From positions 27,399 through 91,398 of the forward strand of contig JAKPGL010000030.1 of the NCBI GenBank assembly GCA_029550925.1: DNA of 64,000 nt. The letters run 5' to 3'. Positions 9,472 through 17,723 of the stretch are shown here, piece by piece (the stretch's first letter is position 1; every line of letters starts with the position of its first letter). The position numbers and the translations under genes were made by a program. The notes beneath the pieces were generated by a model. The model was not told the origin of the DNA, ran no database searches, and saw nothing but the letters and a program-made list of their open reading frames with translations. Origin of the DNA: Planctomycetota bacterium. GTDB taxonomy: Bacteria; Planctomycetota; Planctomycetia; Pirellulales; Thermoguttaceae.

Positions 9472-10866
9472 CCCTTGTTGGCGGTGCGGCGGCCAGGCCG
9501 CGTCGGCCAACCGGTCCGACGGGTTCGCCTCCAGCGGCTCATAATATGGAAACCGTTCGTCCCACCAGCAGTCCAACCGGCGCAATGCGCTCGGCAAATC
9601 ATAGACTTTCCAGATTTGCCTGGTTTGTCCTTCGGAAGGCTGATCGGACGTCGTGGACGCGGAACTGCTTCCTGGTGAAGACGCTTCTATTTGGGCGGCA
9701 GGCGTCGAGCTATCTGATTGGTGCTCCGCCGTCCGAACCACCGCCAACTGTTTGGCCGCCAGTTTCCCTAAGGCATCCTCAATCTCAAAATCCACATCGG
9801 GCAGTGAAAACTCCTGGGCCAGCCACTGCTCGATCCGGCGGTCCAATTCTTCGGCGGTGTAGTCGCGGTCCCGTTCCACATAAAGCAGATAATAGGCCAA
9901 GAGGGCCTCTTTAACCTCTTCGGCTTCGGACGTCTCGATCAGCCGGGCCAGGGCGCTTAGGTTATTGGCCAAGTTTTGATAATACAAGTTGTGCGTCAGA
10001 GTCTTCACATAGTGCTCTTTGCAGGAGAAAAACCCCCAGATGGCGCGGACCATTGCACTGAGGCAGCCAAAAACCACCGTGGCCACCACATAGGGCGAAA
10101 GCGTTACCGCCACCAGCAGTTTCCACAGCGGCGTAAATATCCCGCCCAAAGCGCCGGCGGCGATCATAGCCTGGTCCAGCGGTCGCATAAGGATTCGGAT
10201 ATTCGGCCAAGTCATCTTGAGATCGTCGATGACGATTTCCTTGAACAATTTCAGCAACACCCGATCGGCCTGTGTCGGATCGGTTTGCCGCACCAGCACC
10301 GCCACCCGAGCAAAAATCCACACCGGCGATCGTACGGGCCGCCAGAACGTCCGCCAGGAACACTCGGTCCGCATCTCTTGTCGGACCCCACGGTAATAGA
10401 CGTCAATCTCCTGGTACTGCCGGGGGTCGATTTTGACGGCCAAGCCCCATCGGCTTTTCGACTGCATACAGGCGGCCAATTGCTCCGGGGTGAGTTTCGT
10501 ATAGTTGCTTTTGGTCAGGAAAAACTCGACCCCCTCCCGAAGCCGATCAAAACGGGCGTCCCGATCCGCCTCGGTTTGCTCCTGGAAAGCCTCCATCCCC
10601 CGATCCGTCGGCGACGGCGGACGCAAAGGCAACGTATCCCGGTCCGGATTGAAAGGATCATAAAGGGCTTTCACGCGTTCGCCTTCGGAGAGGAATTCAA
10701 AATGGATGCGGGCCTGGAGCATCTCGGCCAAGGCGGCCAATTGCTCCCGCTCCTTGGCCGAGAGCCGATCGTCGGCCAACATCCGCTCCAAAAGCGTCGG
10801 CGCCTGCACCGGAATAAACCGTTCCCGCTCATTCAAAAACCCAAGCATCGGATGCTCCATTTCCAT
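9466..10866 (-). CDS. DUF3754-like membrane protein
   Basis: 466 aa; TM segment LLVAVTLSPYVVATVVFGCLSAMVRAIWGF followed by HNLYYQNLANNLSALARLIETSEAEEVKEALLAYYLLY, typical of DUF3754. Confidence 0.6.
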   Translation of the reverse strand: MEMEHPMLGFLNERERFIPVQAPTLLERMLADDRLSAKEREQLAALAEMLQARIHFEFLSEGERVKALYDPFNPDRDTLPLRPPSPTDRGMEAFQEQTEADRDARFDRLREGVEFFLTKSNYTKLTPEQLAACMQSKSRWGLAVKIDPRQYQEIDVYYRGVRQEMRTECSWRTFWRPVRSPVWIFARVAVLVRQTDPTQADRVLLKLFKEIVIDDLKMTWPNIRILMRPLDQAMIAAGALGGIFTPLWKLLVAVTLSPYVVATVVFGCLSAMVRAIWGFFSCKEHYVKTLTHNLYYQNLANNLSALARLIETSEAEEVKEALLAYYLLYVERDRDYTAEELDRRIEQWLAQEFSLPDVDFEIEDALGKLAAKQLAVVRTAEHQSDSSTPAAQIEASSPGSSSASTTSDQPSEGQTRQIWKVYDLPSALRRLDCWWDERFPYYEPLEANPSDRLADAAWPPHRQQGL

Positions 10867-10967
10867 CGTCCTCCAGAGAGGACTTTTCCTCTGGGAATCG
10901 GATCGGCTTTTTATGGCGGCAGCACAACGCCGTAGTGGGAGGACTTTTCGGCAAGGCCCCTTGACGA

Positions 10968-12443
10968 TTACACTTCATCCGGCACAACAAACGGAGGCCG
11001 ATATTGCCGGGTGAGCAAGGCGGCGGCTTCTGCCGGGCCGTCCACAAAAGTTTCCTTTTCCGAATTAAACCTCAACCAAGGACCTAATCGGAGCGGCCAA
11101 ATCTTCATTCCAACCTTCGCCTCGTTCGCCACATGGCTTTCCAGGTGTTTCCGGAGGCTTTCCCATCGGGCCAGCACATCCTCGGCATGAGGGAGTTTTT
11201 CCACCGCCTTTCGGATCTCTTCGTTGGAGGCCGGTTGGCCAAGCCGATAAGAAATCTTGCCCAAGTGCGTCAGCGACGTAGAAGTATGGCCCTCGATAAT
11301 CGGCGCACTCAGATCGGCCGGATTCCGACTGCGAACCGCCCGGAGGAAATTGGCGAAATGGTCTTCGCCTTTCCCCTGGAGTTTTTGGATCACTTTGCCA
11401 TTTTTGTCGAAGACCCCGGCGGAACCCCATGTAGCCGCTAAATACCCTTCGGTTCCCCGAATCAACACCACGGCGTCGAAGGGCGGCTCCTCGGTTTTGA
11501 GATTACGAATCTCCTGGAGCAAGGTGATTTCCCCAAAATCATGGACGACAAGTTCTGAGTTGGGCGTCTGACCGGCGTCCTGGAAGTGCCGGGCGCCAAT
11601 CGTCAACACCCCTTGGCCTAGACCTTGGAGTCCGGTAATTTTCCGGGCCAAATCCACGGCGTGGATGCCGTTGTTGCCCAGCTCGCCGTTGCCGTAGTCC
11701 CAGAACCAATGCCAATCGTAGTGGAAATTTTTGCGTCGTAGAGGGATTTGAACCGGGGCCGGGCCGCACCAAAGATCGTAGTTGACCGACTGCGGGATCG
11801 GATACTCGCCGGGCGGTCCGATGGGGCCTCGCGGCCGATACATGAAACTGACGATCCAGTCGATTTTGCCCAGTTTACCTTCTCGGATATACTGGGCGGC
11901 GGCTTGGGCCGAGCCGGCCGATCGGTGCTGGGTGCCGGCCTGGCAAATCCGGCGGTATTTTTCCATGGCTTGGACCATACGTCGGCCTTCCCGGATATTG
12001 TGGCTTACGGGTTTTTCGACATAAACATCTTTACCCTTTTGCATGGCCCAAATGGCCGCCAGGGCGTGCCAATGGTCCGGCGTGGCAATGGAAACCACGT
12101 CCACCCGGGGATCGTCAAACACCTGGCGCATGTCTTCGACCAGCTTGGGCCTGGGGGTGATTTTCTCAGCTAGCGCCGGGCCAACCGCCCGATCGCAATC
12201 GCATAGATACAGAATCTGGCAATCCTTCCGAGCGGCAAAGATTTGGGCGTGAGCAGCACCTCGGCCGCGAACGCCGATCACCGCCACACCGAGCCGTTCG
12301 TTCGGACTGGAACTGCCCTCTGCTTTTGCGGGGCTAGCCTGCCGGGCCTCCGCAGCCAATAAAGCCCGCTGATGGGCCTCCCAGCCGACCACCGTCGCAA
12401 TCATCGACCGTTCCAAAAATTCCCGCCGAGTGAGTGTAGTCAT
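10968..12443 (-). CDS. Gfo/Idh/MocA family oxidoreductase, Tat-like N-terminus
   Basis: LTRREFLERSMIATVVG; GVAVIGVRGRGAAHA; KDVYVEKPVSHNIREGRRMVQAMEKYRRICQAGTQHRS; RRKNFHYDWHWFWDYGNGELGNNGIH. Confidence 0.9.
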   Translation of the reverse strand: MTTLTRREFLERSMIATVVGWEAHQRALLAAEARQASPAKAEGSSSPNERLGVAVIGVRGRGAAHAQIFAARKDCQILYLCDCDRAVGPALAEKITPRPKLVEDMRQVFDDPRVDVVSIATPDHWHALAAIWAMQKGKDVYVEKPVSHNIREGRRMVQAMEKYRRICQAGTQHRSAGSAQAAAQYIREGKLGKIDWIVSFMYRPRGPIGPPGEYPIPQSVNYDLWCGPAPVQIPLRRKNFHYDWHWFWDYGNGELGNNGIHAVDLARKITGLQGLGQGVLTIGARHFQDAGQTPNSELVVHDFGEITLLQEIRNLKTEEPPFDAVVLIRGTEGYLAATWGSAGVFDKNGKVIQKLQGKGEDHFANFLRAVRSRNPADLSAPIIEGHTSTSLTHLGKISYRLGQPASNEEIRKAVEKLPHAEDVLARWESLRKHLESHVANEAKVGMKIWPLRLGPWLRFNSEKETFVDGPAEAAALLTRQYRPPFVVPDEV

Positions 12444-12693
12444 GAGTATTGTCCTCCCTAAAAAATAGAAATCCTGTCCAGCTTCTATGCTTTCTTTCTA
12501 CTGTGTTGGAATGTCGATAGCAACCTCGGCTAGGGCGGCTACATCTTTTTCGGGCAATACCAACAATTTATAGTTCCCCCCATGGTTTTCCACCGAGTGG
12601 TTGACACGCCATTCTGCTTCCTTCAAGATAATAGCGTCAGGCAGCGTCGAAAAGCAGGTGTCCCTCCACCCTCCACTTGAAAAGGAGAATGTT

Positions 12694-14103
12694 ATGAACA
12701 AAAAATCTCTAGCCCGAAGTCGATTGCTTGCTTCGAAAGCATCCCACCAGGATCGGCAAATCAGCGGGTTTTCCCGCCGGGGGTTTTTGAAAGGTGCTGG
12801 GCTATTGGGTGGGACGGCTTTGGTAACCGGCCTGGCCCGGCAGTGCCACGCTGCGGAGCGATCGACGATCAAGCTGGCCCTGATCGGCTGCGGCGGGCGG
12901 GGGACCGGCGCAGTGGCCGATGCGTTTGCGGCGGCGGCCGCGCTGGAACTTGGGCCAATCAAACTCTTTGCTATGGCCGACATCTTTGAACACAAAATCC
13001 AGACCAGCTATAAACATCTCAGCACCGGCTTTGCGGCCCAAGTGGATGTGCCGCCGGAACGGCAATTTCTGGGGTTCGATGCGTACCGGAAGGCGATGGA
13101 TTGCCTCCAGCCCGGCGACATTGTTATCTTGACCACTTCGTCGGTGTTCCGTCCGCTTCATTTTGAATATGCCGTCCAAAAGGGCCTCCACGTATTTATG
13201 GAGAAATCGTTTGCGGTCGATGCGCCGGGCACGCGCCGATTGCTCCGGGCAGCTGAGGAATCGGAAAAGAAGGGCCTGAAGGTAGGCTGTGGGTTTATGT
13301 GGCGCCATTCGGCGGCCCGGCAGGAAGTCGTAAAACGCATTTGGGATGGGGCCATTGGCGAAGTGCATACGCTGCGGATTTACCGAGTACACGGGCCGGT
13401 CCATTGTCCCAAACTGCCGCCGGGCGTCAATGAAATAATGTTCCAGCTCCAGCATCCGGTCTGTTTCAACTGGGTAACCGGCGGGTTTTTTATCGACTGG
13501 CATTGCCATAACGTGGATCAAGCCTGCTGGGTGAAACAGGATATGTGGCCGGTCTCGGCCCAGGCCATGGGAGGCCGATGCTATCCGGAAGCCGGCAACC
13601 TGTTTGATCACTATTGTGTGGAATACACCTTTGCCGACGGGGCGAAACTGTTCGCCTTCTCCCGGCACATGAACAATTGCTGGCAGACCTATGCGGACTA
13701 CGCCCACGGGAGCAAAGGGTCGGCGGTGATCATGGAGAGCCTGGCTGCCCCGAAACCCCGCATCTACAAAAGCCAACGCATGGTCCCCGAAGAGATCGTC
13801 TGGCAGTATAAAGAGCCGGACTGCAATCCCTACCATGAGGAATGGAAAGTGCTTCTGTCGGCCATTCGGCAGGACAAGCCCCACAACGAGGCCCGGCGGG
13901 CGGGGTTGGCCAACATGGCCACGCTTCTGGGCCGAATGGCCGCCCACACCGGCCAACTGGTTACCTGGGACGAGGCGATGAACTCGCAGTTTGAATTGGT
14001 ATCGAACATCGACCAGATGACGTTCGACACGCCGCCACCCATCAAAGCCGGGCCGGACGGAACCTACGAAGCCCCGCTGCCAGGTGTGTGGAAGGAAATT
14101 TAA
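12694..14103 (+). CDS. Gfo/Idh/MocA family oxidoreductase, Tat signal
   Basis: SRRGFLKGAGLLGGTALVTGLA; IKLALIGCGGRGTGAV; GLHVFMEKSFAVDAPGTRRLLRAAEES; AGGAG-like SD upstream (aaaggagaatgtt atg). Confidence 0.9.
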   Translation: MNKKSLARSRLLASKASHQDRQISGFSRRGFLKGAGLLGGTALVTGLARQCHAAERSTIKLALIGCGGRGTGAVADAFAAAAALELGPIKLFAMADIFEHKIQTSYKHLSTGFAAQVDVPPERQFLGFDAYRKAMDCLQPGDIVILTTSSVFRPLHFEYAVQKGLHVFMEKSFAVDAPGTRRLLRAAEESEKKGLKVGCGFMWRHSAARQEVVKRIWDGAIGEVHTLRIYRVHGPVHCPKLPPGVNEIMFQLQHPVCFNWVTGGFFIDWHCHNVDQACWVKQDMWPVSAQAMGGRCYPEAGNLFDHYCVEYTFADGAKLFAFSRHMNNCWQTYADYAHGSKGSAVIMESLAAPKPRIYKSQRMVPEEIVWQYKEPDCNPYHEEWKVLLSAIRQDKPHNEARRAGLANMATLLGRMAAHTGQLVTWDEAMNSQFELVSNIDQMTFDTPPPIKAGPDGTYEAPLPGVWKEI

Positions 14104-14117
14104 GGGACGCCTTGTCC

Positions 14118-14140
14118 CCGCCCCCCCTGCCGGGGGGCGG
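14118..14140 (+). terminator. Strong GC hairpin after the Gfo gene; possible terminator without a T tract
   Basis: ccgcccccc ctgcc ggggggcgg, 9-bp stem, 14 nt after the stop codon. Confidence 0.35.
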
Positions 14141-14323
14141 CTGGTCGTCCTAGAAAGCCGTGGAGAGACCAACGCGCGGTGGGGGAGATATTCTGTTGTA
14201 ACCCCTTTTGTTAGACTGGTTCCACTGTCCCGGTAGGACAACCATTTACCGTTTAACAGACGGGATTACATCCGAGGGGGGTCAATATCTCCTCAGGGGC
14301 ATTCTCCGGCATCTAGGAGATTC

Positions 14324-14475
14324 GTAACCCTTTAGCCGAATGCAGTCCTTGTCATTCTTTCGCAAGCAGAAATCCAGGTCTTTCAAGAGTTTTTGTTTTT
14401 CTGGATTCCCGCTTTTGCGGGAATGACAATGCTGGGTATAAAATAAGCCTCCTTTGCATTCGGCTAAAATGTTAC
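14324..14475. mobile_element. MITE-like element, copy 4, with perfect 8-bp target duplication GGAGATTC
   Basis: GTAACCCTTTAGCCGAATGCA ... TGCATTCGGCTAAAATGTTAC; GGAGATTC at 14316-14323 and 14476-14483. Confidence 0.9.
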
Positions 14476-14576
14476 GGAGATTCAACTTGACATATCCTAG
14501 GGCGGCAAGTAGGTTTATGGAGATAAAGGGAGATTTTTTTCGTTAGCTTTTGAGCATTGGCAAGGTATTTCTATCT

Positions 14577-16109
14577 ATGAACGGGATGAACTTCTTGAAA
14601 AGCAATCAGAGCAGGTGGGTGTTTGTCGCTTTATTGGTAGGAGGGGTTTGGTTGGGATGCTTCGCCGAGGGCGAATGTCCATCCGGTTGGGCGGCGGAAG
14701 CGAAGGCCCCGGCCTCAAAGGCGGCTCCGGAAGCCGATGTCCCGGATATGCCTGCCGAAGGAGAAAAACCGGCGGTAAAAGAATCCGATCCTTCCAAGCC
14801 GGAAGTCCCTGCTCCAAAATCGGCGAAACAGCCTACCGAAAAGGGGGCTGAGAAACCGTCGGCGCCCGTCTCGAAGGAGAAGGAGAAAGACCTGCCGGAA
14901 TCGAAGCCTGCGGAGAAGACGCCGGAGGCCCCGAAGCCGAAAGGCCCCTCTACAGAACTTGGCACGCCCCCTGGCAAGGAGAAAGCCCCGACGCCGGTCC
15001 TCGAATGGCCGGTCAATGAAGAGCAGCGCAAATATCGTTCGGAAGTGCCCAAGATGTTACGCGGTGGTACATTGAACGCCGAACAGGTCAAATTGCTCAC
15101 CGAGTATTACACCCAATATGGGCTGGCCCGGTGGACTGTGGAGGCCAATCGGGCGGATGTGCGAAAATTTCGAGAGGAATTGCTCCGGGAACTGCGAGAG
15201 GCGGAAAACCCCGCCCATGACCAGGCGTTGAAGATCGTGATGGACCTTTTGGTCAAAATGGCCGAAGGCAATCACGCCCCTGTCGCAAGGGTCAATGCGG
15301 TGTTGGCCCTGGGCGAATTGAATCGGGTGGAGCCGAAGCCCACAAAGCCTGCAGAACCATTGCCGGAGATGCAGCCGATTCTGTTACGTTTTTTGCAAAA
15401 TCCTGACACACCGGATGCGCTTCGGGTGGCTGCCTTGGTGGGGGTGCGCCGTCATGTGGAGTTGGGGGCGGTGGCCGAGCCTGTGAAACTTCAAACGGCG
15501 ACCCTCTTAGCCGGCATGGTCCAGCAACGGACGCCTTCCGGAAAATCGGCTGCCGCACACACTTGGCTTCGCGTGCAGGCGATGGAAGTGCTGGAACTCC
15601 TGAAAACTCCCGGCCCCAATGGCCAGGTTGCTCAGGTTTTAATCGAAGTGTTGGCCGATACCACCAATCCCTTAGGAGTTCGAGCGTCGGCGGCACGAGC
15701 ACTCGGAAACCTAGATTACAGTCAAGGCTTCCCCGGCGATCTGAGTAAGACGCTGCGCGAAATAGGACAAACAGCCCTGGACGCCTTGGATACGGAACTG
15801 GAGACATATAAAAAGGAGAAAAAGTTGGTTGCCCGTCGGCTCCAGACCCATTTAATCGGAGTATATAACGGATTGAGCGGGTTACAGAAGGTAGCCTCTT
15901 CATCGCCCGACGCCGCTGCCCTCCACCAGAAAATCCTCGACGCCGTGCGCGCTTGTCTGCTGCCGTTTGAGAACCCAAAACTCCGCGACACCGACGGCAA
16001 GCTCCTGGAAGCCGATGTGGTTCAAGAGTTAATGAAGCATAAAGGGACCCTTACCAGCGCTGTTTCTGCTCCCGTGGCCTCTCCGTCTCCCGCTCAAAAA
16101 ACAAAGTAA
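14577..16109 (+). CDS. Hypothetical exported protein with HEAT-like helical repeats and an Ala/Pro/Lys-rich N-terminal region
   Basis: Signal-like WVFVALLVGGVWLGCFA; low-complexity PAPKSAKQPTEKGAEKPSAP; repeats such as VNAVLALGELN, RVAALVGVRRHVELG, RASAARALGNLD. Confidence 0.6.
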   Translation: MNGMNFLKSNQSRWVFVALLVGGVWLGCFAEGECPSGWAAEAKAPASKAAPEADVPDMPAEGEKPAVKESDPSKPEVPAPKSAKQPTEKGAEKPSAPVSKEKEKDLPESKPAEKTPEAPKPKGPSTELGTPPGKEKAPTPVLEWPVNEEQRKYRSEVPKMLRGGTLNAEQVKLLTEYYTQYGLARWTVEANRADVRKFREELLRELREAENPAHDQALKIVMDLLVKMAEGNHAPVARVNAVLALGELNRVEPKPTKPAEPLPEMQPILLRFLQNPDTPDALRVAALVGVRRHVELGAVAEPVKLQTATLLAGMVQQRTPSGKSAAAHTWLRVQAMEVLELLKTPGPNGQVAQVLIEVLADTTNPLGVRASAARALGNLDYSQGFPGDLSKTLREIGQTALDALDTELETYKKEKKLVARRLQTHLIGVYNGLSGLQKVASSSPDAAALHQKILDAVRACLLPFENPKLRDTDGKLLEADVVQELMKHKGTLTSAVSAPVASPSPAQKTK

Positions 16110-16220
16110 CATTTTCGCCGAAGGACGCCGGCCTCTCATTCCTACGCACGTAGCAGGAATCCAGGTAACCATGAGGCCGCTACGGCTTCTCTTTTGCCGC
16201 TCCCAGGTTGCGATGACGGA
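16106..16220. repeat. Truncated MITE-like element; only the left terminus is recognisable
   Basis: GTAACATTTTCGCCGAAGG ... CATTCCTACGCACGTAGCAGGAATCCAGG ... no right terminus. Confidence 0.6.
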
Positions 16221-17484
16221 GTTTCCAAAGATTTTTCGTATCCGGCAGAGCTTTCCTGCTCCCCGGCTTGAGGATGTGGCCGGTGAGGTACATCGCCAAT
16301 TGAGTCGTCTGCCGCTCCATGAGCGCGTGCAGCCCGGCCAAACCGTGGCCATTACCGCCGGCAGCCGAGGTATTGCCAACTACCTGCAAATCCTTCAAGC
16401 GGTAGTGCAGCATTTCCACCAGCTCGGGGCGGCGCCATTTGTTACGCCCGCTATGGGCAGCCACGGCGGTGGCACTGCCGAAGGCCAGTTGGCCGTCTTG
16501 GCCTCTTATGGGATTACGCCGGAAACGGTCGGCTGTCCGATCCGCTCCAGTATGGAGACGGTCATCGTCTGCCAAACTCCGCTGGGGTTTCCTGTCTATT
16601 TTGATCGCCATGCCTTCCAGGCCGATCATGTCCTGGTGGTCAATCGCATTAAGCCGCATACCCGGTTTGTCGGCCCGATTGAGAGCGGTTTGATGAAGAT
16701 GTTGCTCATCGGTCTGGGCAAGGCCGAGGGCGCTAGAGTCTATCACGCCGCCATCGAGGATTATAGCTTTGCAGAAATTATTCAGGCGGTGGCCAACGAG
16801 GTGCTTCGTCGATGCCGGATACTGGGCGGCTTGGCCATCGTCGAAAACGCTTACGATCAAACGGCCCTGATCGAGGCGGTCCGGCCGGAGGAGTTTGCCG
16901 AGCGGGAACAACACTTGCTGGCTTTGGCCCGCCAGTGGATGGCCCGGTTGCCTTTTGAGGAAGTGGACCTGCTTTTGGTGGACGAAATCGGCAAAGAGAT
17001 CAGCGGAACCGGCATGGACACCAACGTCATAGGCCGAAAATTCGACGATCATAAAGCCGTCGAAGGCGAACGGCCGCGCGTGAAGCGGATCGCTGTGCGT
17101 CGGCTCAGCCGAGCCACCCATGGAAACGCCGTTGGACTGGGCATGGCGGAGTTCTGCCGATCGCACATTTTGGAAGAAATGGATGTAGCGGCTACCCGGC
17201 TGAACGCCCTGACGGCCAATCACATCACGGCTGCCATGCTCCCGCTGGACTATCCGACGGATGAGCAAATGCTTCGGGCGGCTCTGCAAACCATCGGCTT
17301 GCGCCCTCCTCAGGAGGCCCGACTCCTTTGGATCGAAAACACCTTACAACTGACCGAGGTGGAATGCGGGGCCGCCTACTGGACCGAAGCACAAAACCAC
17401 CCCCATCTCGAAATCCTCACTCCTCCACGCCCTCTACCCTGGGACGCTCAAGGCAACCTGCCCGATTTCCGTTGCCTGGCCTAA
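16213..17484 (+). CDS. LarA-like / DUF2088 lactate-racemase-domain protein
   Basis: MTEFPKIFRIRQSFPAPRLEDV; PGQTVAITAGSRGI; FVTPAMGSHGGGTAEGQLAVLASYGIT; DHVLVVNRIKPHTRFVGPIESGLMKMLLIGLGKAEGARVYH. Confidence 0.75.
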   Translation: MTEFPKIFRIRQSFPAPRLEDVAGEVHRQLSRLPLHERVQPGQTVAITAGSRGIANYLQILQAVVQHFHQLGAAPFVTPAMGSHGGGTAEGQLAVLASYGITPETVGCPIRSSMETVIVCQTPLGFPVYFDRHAFQADHVLVVNRIKPHTRFVGPIESGLMKMLLIGLGKAEGARVYHAAIEDYSFAEIIQAVANEVLRRCRILGGLAIVENAYDQTALIEAVRPEEFAEREQHLLALARQWMARLPFEEVDLLLVDEIGKEISGTGMDTNVIGRKFDDHKAVEGERPRVKRIAVRRLSRATHGNAVGLGMAEFCRSHILEEMDVAATRLNALTANHITAAMLPLDYPTDEQMLRAALQTIGLRPPQEARLLWIENTLQLTEVECGAAYWTEAQNHPHLEILTPPRPLPWDAQGNLPDFRCLA

Positions 17485-17519
17485 TGGAGATAACCCGACA
17501 ATTCTAAATGTTTTTAGAG

Positions 17520-17602
17520 GCTCTAACAAAACGAAGCCCCAAAAGATTCGACCTATTCTCCCCTCTGGAGGAAGTAAGTAGGAAAGGCCGTTTTGTTAGA
17601 GC
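17520..17602. repeat. 14-bp perfect inverted repeat in a convergent intergenic region
   Basis: GCTCTAACAAAACG (17520-17533) and CGTTTTGTTAGAGC (17589-17602). Confidence 0.75.
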
Positions 17603-17723
17603 TTCTTAACACCCCGCTCTATTCTGAATTCCCGCCCGCTCAGGCATGGATATGGCGTGGGGAGTAGGGGGTGGCTGGTAAGGAAAAATATGGCCCCTCC
17701 CGCAAAACCCAACGAACATAGGG

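Noticed and set aside
11735-11765. Reverse strand ggttcaaatccctctacgacgca looks like a tRNA T-arm plus acceptor end
   Set aside because: It lies in the conserved APVQIPLRRKNFHYDWHWFWDYGNGELGN segment of a Gfo/Idh/MocA gene and no matching D-arm or anticodon arm is visible; coincidental.
12802-14241. 479-aa minus-strand ORF
   Set aside because: Antisense shadow of a well-supported Gfo/Idh/MocA gene in GC-rich DNA; no recognisable motifs.
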